Source: Oceanobacillus kimchii X50 (lineage in GTDB: Bacteria > Bacillota > Bacilli > Bacillales > Amphibacillaceae). Taken from it: a DNA stretch of 64,000 nt. The notes under the pieces were generated by a model that did no database searches, was not told the DNA's origin, and worked only from the letters and a program-made list of their open reading frames with translations. Of this stretch, positions 54,340 through 63,972 are shown piece after piece. The DNA is taken from the NCBI RefSeq assembly GCF_000340475.1, contig NZ_CM001792.1, positions 2,275,458 to 2,339,457 on the forward strand, in the 5' to 3' direction. Positions within the stretch are counted from its first letter, which is position 1, and each line of letters opens with the position of its first letter. Made by a program: the position numbers and the translations under genes.

Positions 54340-54627
54340 ATGACATTAAATATATCCAATCAATTAGCGTTACTATCAGACATACTTGACGAACAACACG
54401 GAGAATGCTGTGCTTCAGTAAGTGAGTGTCAACAGATTGGAAGGCTTGTTCAATCCATACTTGACCGAGAGCAAATCACGGATGAACAACTTCTTACTAT
54501 TCTGCCTGAAATATATAATTATGGCAGACAAGGCGAAGAAGCACAAAGTCTGCCGGATCATGTAAGTTCAAATAAAAATAATATAAAACATTGGATAAAT
54601 GCAATTGAACAAACTAACTTAAAATAA
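54340..54627 (+). CDS. YtzH-like protein
   Basis: 95 aa, acidic and helical, with C-C-A-S-V-S-E-C near residue 25 and Q-L-L-T-I-L-P-E-I-Y-N-Y-G. It fits the YtzH-like family, whose role is unknown. AGAGGTG precedes the ATG at 54340. Its 3' end overlaps that of the convergent YtmP-like gene by 9 bases. Position between trmB and ytmP supports the name. Confidence 0.8.
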   Translation: MTLNISNQLALLSDILDEQHGECCASVSECQQIGRLVQSILDREQITDEQLLTILPEIYNYGRQGEEAQSLPDHVSSNKNNIKHWINAIEQTNLK

Positions 54628-55431
54628 ACTTCTTATTTGATCATTTAATTCCTGTAAATCCCATAGACGTTGGCGAACCTTTTCCGGTTCATTTCTTGTA
54701 TTATGCCAACTTAAAAAATGGAGGGAATCATGTAATAAATACCAATACATGCGAGTAAATAAATTCTGGCTTGGTTCTATGCCATATTGTTTTAACCATG
54801 GAACCCAGTCTTCTTTTGGTAAATACCATTTTAAAAGCATACCAATATCTGTTGCTGGATCAGCAATCATGGCATTATCCCAATCAACTAAAAAGATATT
54901 TTCTTCACTTGTTAGTATAAGGTTATTATGATTTATATCACAATGACATACTGCGAGCTGCTGGTCGCGAGTTTCCGGTAACAATTTCTCTAAATAATGG
55001 ATAGCCTCTATTACTTCACTGTAACTATCGATCATCCCTTGTTTATCAAGTTTATATTTTATTGATTTTAAACTTTCATCTGAAGTAACTGGTTTCTTTC
55101 CCATTCTTAGCAGCATATGCAAAAGCTCTGTAGAGTGATGTATTTTATTTAATAAATCAGCCACGTTTTGTTGTTGCATTTCATAAACATTTAGTGAACG
55201 ACCTTCTAACCATTCTTGTGCGGTAATGACATCACCATTTTCCATACGTTTCGTCCAAATTAATTTAGGAACAATTCCTTCAGCAGATAATACAGCAAGA
55301 AACGGTGAAGAATTACGTTTTAAAAATAAACGTCTCCCGTTCTTTTCCGCTATAAAAGCATCCCCAGTAAGACCTCCTGCTGGAGTAATATTCCACCCTG
55401 TGCCTAGAGCTTGCTCAAGCCACTTAATCAT
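54619..55431 (-). CDS. YtmP-like aminoglycoside phosphotransferase-fold kinase
   Basis: 270 aa kinase of the APH/choline kinase fold. G-G-L-T-G-D-A-F and F-L-K-R-N lie in the N-lobe, and the catalytic loop is V-C-H-C-D-I-N-H-N-N-L-I-L with metal site F-L-V-D-W-D-N-A. The substrate is unknown; Bacillus YtmP is the recalled orthologue. The ATG at 55431 matches the family start; the TTG at 55464 has no ribosome binding site. Confidence 0.85.
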   Translation of the reverse strand: MIKWLEQALGTGWNITPAGGLTGDAFIAEKNGRRLFLKRNSSPFLAVLSAEGIVPKLIWTKRMENGDVITAQEWLEGRSLNVYEMQQQNVADLLNKIHHSTELLHMLLRMGKKPVTSDESLKSIKYKLDKQGMIDSYSEVIEAIHYLEKLLPETRDQQLAVCHCDINHNNLILTSEENIFLVDWDNAMIADPATDIGMLLKWYLPKEDWVPWLKQYGIEPSQNLFTRMYWYLLHDSLHFLSWHNTRNEPEKVRQRLWDLQELNDQIRSLF

Positions 55432-55499
55432 AACTTCTTCACATCTTTCAAATTTAGCGTTCAATTATACATTGTATCTAGATTTCATATAAAATACAA

Positions 55500-56420
55500 T
55501 TATTGCTTTTTATTTATTATAACTGAGATTGGATTTTTATCTTTTTTTATTTTACAATTAACAGTATAATCTGTCTGTCCATCTACTTGATAGCAAATAT
55601 ATTTATCTGATAATACCTCGACCGTATCAGCTTCGAATAACTCAACTTCCTTAAAATAACGATGCCACCCAAAAATTACCGATATAAATAATAGAAGTAC
55701 TTTCCATTTAGGTATTGTGTGAATGATTATACCATACATTTTATTTCGATTATTCTTTGCATGAGGTAATATCTTTAAACCTCCACCATAATATGGATGG
55801 TTACCAATAGATACCATCCAACAATTATTTAACTTTCTTGTTATTCCATCGATAGAAACCTGCATATTTTTAGGCTTATATGTGCGCAGAACTTTTACAA
55901 GAGAAGCTAAGTAAACCATTTTTCCTATCCCTAATGAGTTAAAATACTTTTTTGATCTTGCACTATTTGCATTCTCGGTAATTTCAGCATCGAATCCAAA
56001 ACCTAGACTATTGACCATTTTTCGAATGCAATTATTGGTTTTATATACACAAAACCAATAATCAATTGGTTGATTGAAAGCATCGACTTTTAAAGCGTGT
56101 TTTTTCAAATTAATTCCCTTAGCAAAATCATTTCCTGAACCGCTGGGAATGAATGAAATGGGGATATGATTATTTACATTATCTAAACCATTTATTACTT
56201 CATGCATAGTTCCGTCTCCACCAACAATAAATAATCCTTTTAGCTTCTTATTATATTCATGTAAAATTTCTCTCACTATTATCTCTGCATGAGTTGGGTA
56301 ATCTGTAAAATATACCTTTTTTTCTAACAGCGTACGATATTGTTCCATTTGTTGTATCTGTGAAAAAATATACTTTGCTCTTCCCTCTCCAGCTGTCGGA
56401 TTCACAATAAATATAAACAT
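55500..56420 (-). CDS. Diacylglycerol kinase-family lipid kinase (YtlR-like)
   Basis: 306 aa. F-I-V-N-P-T-A-G-E-G near the start and V-G-G-D-G-T-M-H-E-V-I-N-G with P-S-G-S-G-N-D-F-A-K-G are the nucleotide- and metal-binding blocks of the DagK/sphingosine kinase fold. The lipid substrate is not shown. The ATG at 56420 shares a base with the stop of the upstream gene (TAATG), so the two are coupled. The frame from 56447 is rejected. Confidence 0.88.
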   Translation of the reverse strand: MFIFIVNPTAGEGRAKYIFSQIQQMEQYRTLLEKKVYFTDYPTHAEIIVREILHEYNKKLKGLFIVGGDGTMHEVINGLDNVNNHIPISFIPSGSGNDFAKGINLKKHALKVDAFNQPIDYWFCVYKTNNCIRKMVNSLGFGFDAEITENANSARSKKYFNSLGIGKMVYLASLVKVLRTYKPKNMQVSIDGITRKLNNCWMVSIGNHPYYGGGLKILPHAKNNRNKMYGIIIHTIPKWKVLLLFISVIFGWHRYFKEVELFEADTVEVLSDKYICYQVDGQTDYTVNCKIKKDKNPISVIINKKQ

Positions 56421-57346
56421 TAGCTTTCCGTGTTCTCTGCTTCCCATTCAGGACGTCGAATTGAATTAGAAATTGATTGTTTTAATAAACACTCAGCTAC
56501 ATGTAGTTGTGTTTTTTTTAATGGAGATGAAAGGTTTCTTTTTTCATTTAGCCATCCTTCAAAAGCTACCCGATCTACCACCTTTGTTTGATATGGTGCT
56601 GTTGCATATAAAATACGGTTGGTTCGAGAAATTACCGTTTTCTTAACCGGAATGTCTATATTGTGTAGCTGCAGGATGCCTTGAATCCATTTCTCTGACC
56701 TTTTTAAAGAAATTAATGGGTTAATAACTCGTTCATTATCTTCTCCTCTAGTCACAGTCCATGTACGTTCTTCGCCAGCCATAATTACAGCTTCTTTCTC
56801 TACTTCAAGAAAATGTATTATTTCAACATCTAAAGGACTAATTAAAAGTATATCTGATTCTACTGGAGCTTGTTTTATTTCAAATACAGGCATGTACATG
56901 ACGAAGTATGTATCAGGGAAACGTTGTAATAAAAAACGAAGAAGTTCATCATGATAAAATTTTGATTCTACTACTGATACTCTTGAGACCGTAGAAGTTG
57001 CCCATTTCATTTGTATATCAAACAATTGATCCAAAAAATAATGCTTAAGATCTTTTTCAGAAGATGGTAAAGACTCATACGCATCTTCCTTTCCATGATT
57101 TTCTGATTCAATTGACTCTACATAGATATCTTTTCTTCTTATACGTTTTTTCCACCTTTGGAGTATTCCTTCTTTTGATGTCTCTACAGGTTCATCTACT
57201 TTTTCCCTATCCATCTCTGGTTGCTGCCATATTTGATAAAGCCTTTCCCATTGATCTTTTTTTTGACGTATATATTGCGTAGGATAACGATAAGTGTCCC
57301 ACTCATAACGTGATATATAATCTTGTAATTTGATTAATTGCGCCAT
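56420..57346 (-). CDS. YtlQ-like protein with a possible nuclease-related (NERD-like) core
   Basis: 308 aa. The first 100 residues are charged and helical. The middle E-S-D-I-L-L-I-S-P-L-D-V-E-I-I-H-F-L-E-V-E-K resembles the D-x(n)-E-x-K core of NERD/PD-(D/E)xK nucleases, though the ending is E-V-E-K rather than E-V-K. The function is unknown. The order with YtlR- and ThpR-like genes is conserved in Bacillus as I recall. It is 12 bases after thpR. Confidence 0.6.
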   Translation of the reverse strand: MAQLIKLQDYISRYEWDTYRYPTQYIRQKKDQWERLYQIWQQPEMDREKVDEPVETSKEGILQRWKKRIRRKDIYVESIESENHGKEDAYESLPSSEKDLKHYFLDQLFDIQMKWATSTVSRVSVVESKFYHDELLRFLLQRFPDTYFVMYMPVFEIKQAPVESDILLISPLDVEIIHFLEVEKEAVIMAGEERTWTVTRGEDNERVINPLISLKRSEKWIQGILQLHNIDIPVKKTVISRTNRILYATAPYQTKVVDRVAFEGWLNEKRNLSSPLKKTQLHVAECLLKQSISNSIRRPEWEAENTES

Positions 57347-57358
57347 GTTTACATCCCC

Positions 57359-57919
57359 TTAACCACGTAATGGAAAACTCCTATATTTTTGGTATTTTGG
57401 CATTTGCTGTGGAAAGATTTTAAATAAATGGATAGTATCTACTTCAAAACTCGTTGCTATAGATTGTACATTTTTTTGCATCATTTCAAATTGTTTACTA
57501 TCTAAATTATTAGATGGATCATTCCATTTCTTAGCTAAAGTGATATGCGGTCGATATGGGCGAGTATCTATGGAGAATTCCATTTGTGTTAACATACTAC
57601 TAATCTGTCGATAAATTTCATGTAAATCATGAGAGTGTTTAAGGCCTGCCCATAATACTCTCGGCTTCTCATGATTACCAAATATCCCTAATTGATCCAT
57701 CGTTAAAAAAAATGGCCTCTTTTTTAATTTATTTAGATAATATTCTATATAAGTTAATTGTTTATCGTCTAATTCACCTAGAAATGTTAGTGTTATATGA
57801 AGGTCAGATTTATGTGTCCATTGTCTATACGAAAAGGAGGTTGGAAATTTCCGTTGAACATCATTTAAACTTTGTTTGACATGATTAGGTAAATCTATAC
57901 CAATAAAATAATGGGCCAA
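57359..57919 (-). CDS. thpR: RNA 2',3'-cyclic phosphodiesterase
   Basis: 186 aa 2H phosphoesterase with the two signature motifs, D-L-H-I-T-L-T-F-L-G (about residue 42) and P-H-I-T-L-A-K-K-W (about 126). It opens 2',3'-cyclic phosphates, as in the LigT/ThpR family. The start is TTG at 57919 with AGGAGG 8 bases upstream; the GTG at 57928 is on the binding site itself. Confidence 0.9.
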   Translation of the reverse strand: MAHYFIGIDLPNHVKQSLNDVQRKFPTSFSYRQWTHKSDLHITLTFLGELDDKQLTYIEYYLNKLKKRPFFLTMDQLGIFGNHEKPRVLWAGLKHSHDLHEIYRQISSMLTQMEFSIDTRPYRPHITLAKKWNDPSNNLDSKQFEMMQKNVQSIATSFEVDTIHLFKIFPQQMPKYQKYRSFPLRG

Positions 57920-57946
57920 TATTTCCACCTCCTCTTTACTTATTTA

Positions 57947-58657
57947 CTACTTTAATGATTTACAATACTGTAATTCATCTTCCGTTAATGGGCGAAAGTT
58001 ACCAATTGGCAAACTTTCATCTAATTGTAGGTTTCCCATCTGAATCCTTTTTAAATAGGTTACTTTACAACCAACAGTAATAAACATTCGCTTAATTTGA
58101 TGGTACTTCCCTTCTGTTATCGTTACCTTAACTTTATTTGATTGTTTATTTACTATTTCCAATTTAGCTGGTTTCGTTTGATACCCATCATCTAATGTTA
58201 ATCCTTCTTGAAATTGTTCCATGATATTTTCCGGAAATTCACCACTTATATAAGCAATATATACCTTCTCGACATGTTTTTTTGGTGAAGTTAACCGATG
58301 AGCAAGTTCTCCATCGTTCGTAATTAATAGTAGTCCTTCTGTATCTTTGTCTAGTCTACCTACAGGGAACGGATCAAACTTCTTCTCATCTGCTGATAAT
58401 AAGTCAATTACTGTCCGATCTCGTTTATCAGAAGTCGCAGATACTACACCAGGTGGCTTATGCATCATAAGATAAATATGTTTTTGATAAGTAATTAATT
58501 CTTCATCAACGCATACTTGATCATGCTCCGGGTCTACATGCATTCCATTGTCTTTGACAATGGCTTCATTTACTGTTATTCGCTTCGCCTTTAGTAATTG
58601 CTTCACTTCCTTACGAGAACCGACTCCCATGTTAGCGAGTAATTTATCCAACCGCAT
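57947..58657 (-). CDS. RsuA-family 16S rRNA pseudouridine synthase (YtzG-like)
   Basis: 236 aa. An S4 RNA-binding domain (residues 1-60, M-R-L-D-K-L-L-A-N-M-G) is followed by the synthase domain with the catalytic Asp in G-R-L-D-K-D-T-E-G-L-L-L. It likely modifies U516 in 16S rRNA, by family. It is 10 bases after the flippase gene, in the same operon. Confidence 0.92.
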   Translation of the reverse strand: MRLDKLLANMGVGSRKEVKQLLKAKRITVNEAIVKDNGMHVDPEHDQVCVDEELITYQKHIYLMMHKPPGVVSATSDKRDRTVIDLLSADEKKFDPFPVGRLDKDTEGLLLITNDGELAHRLTSPKKHVEKVYIAYISGEFPENIMEQFQEGLTLDDGYQTKPAKLEIVNKQSNKVKVTITEGKYHQIKRMFITVGCKVTYLKRIQMGNLQLDESLPIGNFRPLTEDELQYCKSLK

Positions 58658-58667
58658 GATTTCCCTC

Positions 58668-60284
58668 CTATCTATTCATAAATCGGCCAATAAGCGGTAT
58701 TTTTCCATCAAATACATGCTCTAATAACGTTGATTTATAAGCTAATAGTAGATATACTACTCCGCCTACTGTCACTCCAAAGATAAGCATTACAATCGCA
58801 GCCCATCTCTCCTCTTGGAACGGTAAGAAAATACCAAGAACTAATTTTAACATCAAGATTACCACACACATAACTGCAGTAAATATCGTAATGAGCATCG
58901 TCCGTTTTATCGTTTGTTTAAACGAAAAATCGATTGTCGTTTTCAATCTCCATAAATTCATGATAACTGCAATTAAAGCGGCTAATGCAGTTCCAAGAAT
59001 AGCACCTTTTCCGCCAAACAAGTGAATAAATTGATTATTTAATAGTATTTTTACTAATAATCCAGTAAGTAAACTAATAACCGCATAGTTTTGCTGATCA
59101 ATCCCTTGTAACATTCCAGCAGTTACTGTTATAAATCCAAACAATAATGCTACTGGCGCATACCAAGCCATTAATTCCGCTCTTGCACCTAAATCATCCA
59201 TTGTAAATAATGAACCATAAATTTCACCAGATAACATTGCTATCCCTGCTGAAGCAGGTACAACTAATACTAGAATTACTTGTAATGCTTGATTTAAAAG
59301 CTTTGTGTACGTTTCTCGTTTATTTTTAGTAAAGGCCTCTGTAAGGGACGGTAACATTGCTAATGACAAACCTGTTGCAATTGTCATTGGAATAATTATT
59401 ATTTTATGGCCATAGTTCATGATTACGGAAGAGGCCAGTATCCATTCATCTTCTCTACCACTTGCATTCATCGCTGGTTCAAATGTAAATTGATCGACTA
59501 ACTGATATAACGGTATAGCTAATCCGACTAATACAAATGGACCTGCATACCGAAAAAGTTCTTTAAATAAATCTTTTGTTTTTAAATCATACGTATAACG
59601 TTGTGCATCGATTTGTTTTTGTAAATGTGATTTTCTTTTTTTCCAATATAAAAACAATATTACACATGAGGCCAGTGCTCCTAATAATGCAGCAAAAGCA
59701 GAGAAGCCTACTGCTGTTGTTTTAGACCCCCCCAATACGAAGACGATTACGTATGAACCACCTAATATAAATAAGATGCGAACAATTTGTTCAATGACTT
59801 GCGATACAGCTGTCGGTCCCATGGATTGATGACCTTGGAAAAAACCACGTACAATACTCATTGCTGGAATTATGATTAAAGCGAAACTAACCATACGTAT
59901 AACGTAAGCAACATCATTAGAGGTAATAGCTGAATTATCCCCTCTAATTTGTAAACTAGCTATCCAGTCAGCTGTTGAGAACATAACAATAAATGCTACA
60001 AGGCCAGTAAATAGCATTAATGTACTTCCGGCCTTAAACATTCGCATCCCGGTTTCATAATCACCTAATGAATTATATTTTGATACAAATTTTGACACTG
60101 CAAGTGGAATGCCTACAGTAGAGAGACTAATAAATATACTATAAGGTGTGTAAGCGTAGGCAAATAACGTCCCACCAGCATCACCGACAATTGCATAAAA
60201 TGGAATTACAAAAATCATTCCTAAAAACTTGGATAAAAACGATGCTCCCGATAGAAGCATCGTTCCACGTACCATTTTTGACAT
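58668..60284 (-). CDS. murJ: MurJ/YtgP-type lipid II flippase (MOP superfamily)
   Basis: 538 aa with about 14 membrane helices. It opens G-T-M-L-L-S-G-A-S-F-L-S-K-F-L-G, the MOP/SpoVB-type N-terminus, and has R-G-F-F-Q-G-H-Q-S-M-G-P-T-A-V-S. B. subtilis YtgP (MurJ) is the expected relative; a stage V sporulation SpoVB paralogue is the alternative. First gene of the run to ytlR. It is divergent from the flavoprotein gene. Confidence 0.88.
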   Translation of the reverse strand: MSKMVRGTMLLSGASFLSKFLGMIFVIPFYAIVGDAGGTLFAYAYTPYSIFISLSTVGIPLAVSKFVSKYNSLGDYETGMRMFKAGSTLMLFTGLVAFIVMFSTADWIASLQIRGDNSAITSNDVAYVIRMVSFALIIIPAMSIVRGFFQGHQSMGPTAVSQVIEQIVRILFILGGSYVIVFVLGGSKTTAVGFSAFAALLGALASCVILFLYWKKRKSHLQKQIDAQRYTYDLKTKDLFKELFRYAGPFVLVGLAIPLYQLVDQFTFEPAMNASGREDEWILASSVIMNYGHKIIIIPMTIATGLSLAMLPSLTEAFTKNKRETYTKLLNQALQVILVLVVPASAGIAMLSGEIYGSLFTMDDLGARAELMAWYAPVALLFGFITVTAGMLQGIDQQNYAVISLLTGLLVKILLNNQFIHLFGGKGAILGTALAALIAVIMNLWRLKTTIDFSFKQTIKRTMLITIFTAVMCVVILMLKLVLGIFLPFQEERWAAIVMLIFGVTVGGVVYLLLAYKSTLLEHVFDGKIPLIGRFMNR

Positions 60285-60484
60285 TTTAATAGTTCACCCA
60301 CAATTACGATTCACTCGTTAGATATTTCATTTCTATGTATTTCAATACTTATCAATTTTATCATACTTTTAAATACCTTTCTTATATAAGATTCTTCACT
60401 TAAGGGGATTTTTTGACAATTATACTGGTATTTGTTCTTTGACTCTGGAAAATGGTACGATACTATAGAAAGGAATGAAGATAA

Positions 60485-61750
60485 TTGAAATATGATGTAA
60501 CTGTAATTGGTGGTGGTCCATCTGGTTTAATGGCAGCTTTATCAGCTGCAGAGCATGGAGCAAAAACACTTCTTATTGAAAAAGGAAAAAAACTTGGTAA
60601 AAAACTTGCTATATCTGGCGGAGGTAGATGCAATGTAAGTAATCGATTACCTCAAGAAGAAGTTATACGACACATTCCAGGTAATGGAAAATTTCTTTAT
60701 AGCGCCTTTTCCATATTTAACAACTATGACATTATTGATTTTTTCGAGAATTTGGGTGTAGCATTAAAAGAAGAAGATCATGGCAGAATGTTCCCTGCTT
60801 CTAATAAAGCGATGGATGTTGTTAACACGTTAATAAATGAATTAAAACGTTTAAATGTAACGATTCAAATGAGTACAAAGGTACATTCCATTTCCTATGG
60901 AGATACACAGCATACTATTCAATTAGATAATCATACAAACATTCAAACAACTGCTATCGTAATCGCTTCTGGTGGGAAGGCAGTACCGCATACTGGTTCC
61001 ACTGGGGATGGATATGAGTGGGCAAAAGCTGCCGGACATACAATAACCAAATTATACCCCACTGAAGTTGCCTTAACCTCAAAAGAATCATTTATTAAAG
61101 AAAAAAGATTACAGGGACTTTCCTTGAGAGATGTTAATCTAAGTGTATGGAATAAACGAGGAAAAGCAATAATTACGCATAAAATGGATATGATTTTTAC
61201 TCATTTCGGAGTATCCGGTCCCGCCGTTCTTCGATGTTCACAATTTGTTGTAAAAGAGCTAATGCGAGGAAGAGATTCCGTAACGATGCATTTAGACGTT
61301 ATCCCCGATAAACCAGAACAAGAAATCTTACAATGGATGAAAAATCAAATAAAAACTCATCCAAAAAAGGCATTTAAAAATAGTGTAAAAGGAATAGTTC
61401 CAGAAAGATTCATGGAATATTTATTAGTTAAATATGATGTAACAGACGAGCAAAAATGTGCAAATATCTCCAATGAAATTATCAATGATCTTGTTTATGA
61501 TATTAAACATTTCACTTTCGAAGTAAACGGTTCTTTACCAATAGAGAAAGCTTTTGTAACAGGCGGTGGTGTTTCAATTAAGGAAATTATACCAAATCAA
61601 ATGCAATCGAAAGTAATGGACAGATTATTCTTTTGTGGTGAAATTCTTGATATACATGGATATACAGGTGGTTATAACATTACTTCTGCTCTTGTAACTG
61701 GCCGATTAGCTGGAATGAATGCTGCAAAAGCATCCATCACTTCCAATTGA
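60485..61750 (+). CDS. HI0933/YtfP-family FAD-dependent oxidoreductase
   Basis: 421 aa flavoprotein. The FAD-binding [12 protein letters not shown] is at residues 7-18, followed by [13 protein letters not shown], the family signature, and a C-terminal [16 protein letters not shown]. The reaction is unknown (BaiN-like family). The start is TTG at 60485 with AAAGGA upstream. Convergence is not seen: it heads a plus-strand run. Confidence 0.9.
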   Translation: MKYDVTVIGGGPSGLMAALSAAEHGAKTLLIEKGKKLGKKLAISGGGRCNVSNRLPQEEVIRHIPGNGKFLYSAFSIFNNYDIIDFFENLGVALKEEDHGRMFPASNKAMDVVNTLINELKRLNVTIQMSTKVHSISYGDTQHTIQLDNHTNIQTTAIVIASGGKAVPHTGSTGDGYEWAKAAGHTITKLYPTEVALTSKESFIKEKRLQGLSLRDVNLSVWNKRGKAIITHKMDMIFTHFGVSGPAVLRCSQFVVKELMRGRDSVTMHLDVIPDKPEQEILQWMKNQIKTHPKKAFKNSVKGIVPERFMEYLLVKYDVTDEQKCANISNEIINDLVYDIKHFTFEVNGSLPIEKAFVTGGGVSIKEIIPNQMQSKVMDRLFFCGEILDIHGYTGGYNITSALVTGRLAGMNAAKASITSN

Positions 61751-61823
61751 TACCGCTTATGAAATAACTGTTATACGTTCATTCTATAAATGTCTGATAT
61801 TTTATAGAAAGGGTGATTTACTC

Positions 61824-62009
61824 TTGAATAATCAAAGTAAATGGTTACCAATTATTGCGTCTGTAGGTATGGGAGCTGCAACTTACTACACCATGACAAA
61901 AAACAATCAAAACATTGGACAAACCGTTCAAAAATTCGCGCCTTTTTTATCAGATAGTGGAGGCAATAATGGTAATAGTGGACAAATGGGACCGTTTGGA
62001 ATGAGTTAA
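61824..62009 (+). CDS. Small protein with one membrane segment
   Basis: 61 aa. Residues 6-23 (W-L-P-I-I-A-S-V-G-M-G-A-A-T-Y-Y) are hydrophobic, and the C-terminal part is Gly/Asn-rich and polar, ending G-P-F-G-M-S. It resembles small DUF3918-type proteins only in layout. The start is TTG at 61824 with AAAGGGTGA upstream; an earlier frame start at 61719 lies inside the flavoprotein gene and is rejected. Confidence 0.6.
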   Translation: MNNQSKWLPIIASVGMGAATYYTMTKNNQNIGQTVQKFAPFLSDSGGNNGNSGQMGPFGMS

Positions 62010-62025
62010 GTCAAACACGGGTACG

Positions 62026-62058
62026 GAGGAGTACAATATATACTCCTCTTTTCCTTTT
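62026..62058 (+). terminator. Terminator of the small membrane protein gene
   Basis: GAGGAGTA pairs with TACTCCTC around a short AT loop, then TTTTCCTTTTT. Confidence 0.75.
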
Positions 62059-62138
62059 TATATACTAGCATATAGAAATAATTATGTGTATAATTGTTAG
62101 AATAATTACATCATACAATTAAGGAGAGAGAAACCATC

Positions 62139-63317
62139 ATGAAACAATTTGGACTACTTATCCGAATCATCCTAGCCATAGTTCTTGGTATAGTTTTTGG
62201 AACATTTGCCAATGAATGGCTGGTACGATTATTTGCTACTTTTAATGACATTTTTGGTGGCTTTTTAACATTCATTATACCTCTTATTATCATTGGTTTT
62301 ATTGCACCAGGTATAGGGTATATGGGGAAAGGTGCAGGAAAACTTCTTAGCATTACTGCACTTATAGCTTATATTTCTACAATAATTGCAGGAATTATAG
62401 CATTTTTATTTGCTAAGTCCTTGTATCCAACAATATTAAGTGGACACAGTCTAAAAATGTTTGATGACCCAAGCAGCGCTTTAGAAACTGGCTTCTTATC
62501 TTTTGAACTAACACCACCCTTAGAAGTGGTAACTGCACTTATATTAGCCTTTGTACTAGGTATAGGAGCTGCAGCAATTAAAAACGATTCATTGTTAAGA
62601 GTAATGACTGATTTTAGGTCTATCATTGAACTAGTTATACAAAAAGTTATTATTCCATTGTTACCAATTCATATTTTTGGAATCTTTACAAATATGACTT
62701 ATGCAGGTCAAGTAGCATCCATTTTAAGTGTTTTTTCAGTTGTTTTTGCAATGATTATTGTTTTACATATTATTTACCTGATATTTCAATATACTATTGC
62801 TGGAACGTTAAGTCGACAAAATCCATTTAGTATGCTTAAAAGGATGATACCGGCTTATTTTACAGCTTTAGGTACACAGTCTTCTGCTGCTACCATTCCG
62901 GTAACATTACAGCACACAAAAAAATTACATGTAAAAGGTAATGTTGCTGATTTTACTGTACCCCTTTTAGCAAACATCCATTTATCAGGAAGTACCATTA
63001 CTATAACTAGTTGTGCTTTAGCTGTAATGTTCTTACAAGGATCAGTCGCTACAATTGGTTCTATATTGCCATTTTTACTTGTATTAGGAGTAACAATGAT
63101 CGCTGCACCTGGCGTTCCAGGTGGTGCTGTAATGGCGGCTATTGGATTATTAGATACTATGCTAGGCTTTGGACCAACAATGGTTTCTTTAATGATTGCA
63201 TTATATCTTGCTCAAGATAGTTTAGGAACTGCTTGTAATGTGACAGGAGATGGAGCAATTACCAGTATTGCAGATTCGATAAATAATAAGTGGAAAATAA
63301 CAAATGATGATGCTTAA
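62139..63317 (+). CDS. Dicarboxylate/amino acid:cation symporter
   Basis: 392 aa SDF/DAACS transporter with about eight membrane helices and the re-entrant loops. L-G-T-Q-S-S-A-A-T-I-P-V-T is the serine-rich HP1 loop, N-I-H-L-S-G-S-T-I-T transport helix 7 region and A-A-P-G-V-P-G-G the HP2 tip. It imports acidic or small neutral amino acids or dicarboxylates with Na+ or H+; the substrate is unknown. AAGGAGAG precedes the ATG. Confidence 0.9.
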   Translation: MKQFGLLIRIILAIVLGIVFGTFANEWLVRLFATFNDIFGGFLTFIIPLIIIGFIAPGIGYMGKGAGKLLSITALIAYISTIIAGIIAFLFAKSLYPTILSGHSLKMFDDPSSALETGFLSFELTPPLEVVTALILAFVLGIGAAAIKNDSLLRVMTDFRSIIELVIQKVIIPLLPIHIFGIFTNMTYAGQVASILSVFSVVFAMIIVLHIIYLIFQYTIAGTLSRQNPFSMLKRMIPAYFTALGTQSSAATIPVTLQHTKKLHVKGNVADFTVPLLANIHLSGSTITITSCALAVMFLQGSVATIGSILPFLLVLGVTMIAAPGVPGGAVMAAIGLLDTMLGFGPTMVSLMIALYLAQDSLGTACNVTGDGAITSIADSINNKWKITNDDA

Positions 63318-63343
63318 TTAGATTATTCACTAAGATAACTTAC

Positions 63344-63379
63344 TAAAACTGCTTTTCACGTAGGGAAAGGCAGTTTTTA
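63344..63379 (+). terminator. Terminator of the symporter gene
   Basis: AAAACTGCTTTTC pairs with GGAAAGGCAGTTTT around ACGTAG, then T-rich sequence. Confidence 0.85.
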
Positions 63380-63807
63380 TTCACACTAAAATAAGTGTTG
63401 GGTTAAGAGTAAAATTAACATTAAAAACTAATTATAATAAAAAAGAAATTATAGGTTAATTTAGATAGATAAGGCTACTAACCTAGGAAATATATAAGAA
63501 AAACATTGCCATCCATAGAGAATGAAAAAATAATACTTTTACTTATTTAAATCAATTTTATAATTAAGATATCTTGATATATTATAGAAGGTAGTAATAG
63601 AAGTTTTATGAGCAGGAGGATGATTTTATTTTACGACATTCACTATAGAGCGCAAATAGATGATATTTAGTCACAAATAACAAGATAACATGTTGTTTCT
63701 ATGATAGATAGATTAGTGGATGTCACGTATGATCAAAGCGATATATTTTCTCACATGAGTATTCTCGAAAATAATATTTATGTATGTTAGTTTAGTTTAA
63801 ATTTTCC
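63380..63807. other. Gene-free, very AT-rich stretch before the rRNA operon
   Basis: No convincing gene, RNA or promoter. The AGGAGG at about 63613 is followed only by a 20-codon frame that opens before it (ATG at 63608), so it is not used as a ribosome binding site there. A GATATC palindrome near 63572 has no obvious role. Confidence 0.4.
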
Positions 63808-63853
63808 CGATAAAAAGACGGATTAGCTTAATAGCTAATCCGTCTTTTTATCG
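63808..63853 (-). terminator. Terminator of the rRNA operon
   Basis: AAAAAGACGGATTAGC pairs perfectly with GCTAATCCGTCTTTTT, loop TTAATA, a few bases after the 5S gene on the minus strand. Confidence 0.92.
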
Positions 63854-63856
63854 TTG

Positions 63857-63972
63857 CCTGGCGGCGTCCTACTCTTGCAGGGGCAAAGCCCCAACTACCA
63901 TCGGCGCTGAAGAGCTTAACTTCTGTGTTCGGCATGGGAACAGGTGTGGCCTCTTCGCTATCGCTACCAGAC
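63857..63972 (-). rRNA. rrf: 5S ribosomal RNA
   Basis: About 116 bases. On the minus strand it reads TCTGGTAGCGATAGCGAAGA near the 5' end and GAGTAGGACGCCGCCAGGC at the 3' end, with the conserved CCGAACACAGAAGTTAAGC block in between. Ends are set by pairing and by comparison with the B. subtilis 5S as I recall it. The 23S and 16S genes should lie to the right of the window. Confidence 0.95.

Noticed and set aside
60412-60466. Promoter for the flavoprotein gene (TTGACT-16-TACTAT)
   Set aside because: Its start point would fall inside the ribosome binding site of the gene, leaving no leader.
63608-63670. 20-codon frame near the right edge
   Set aside because: The AGGAGG lies inside the frame rather than before it, and the peptide shows no pattern.
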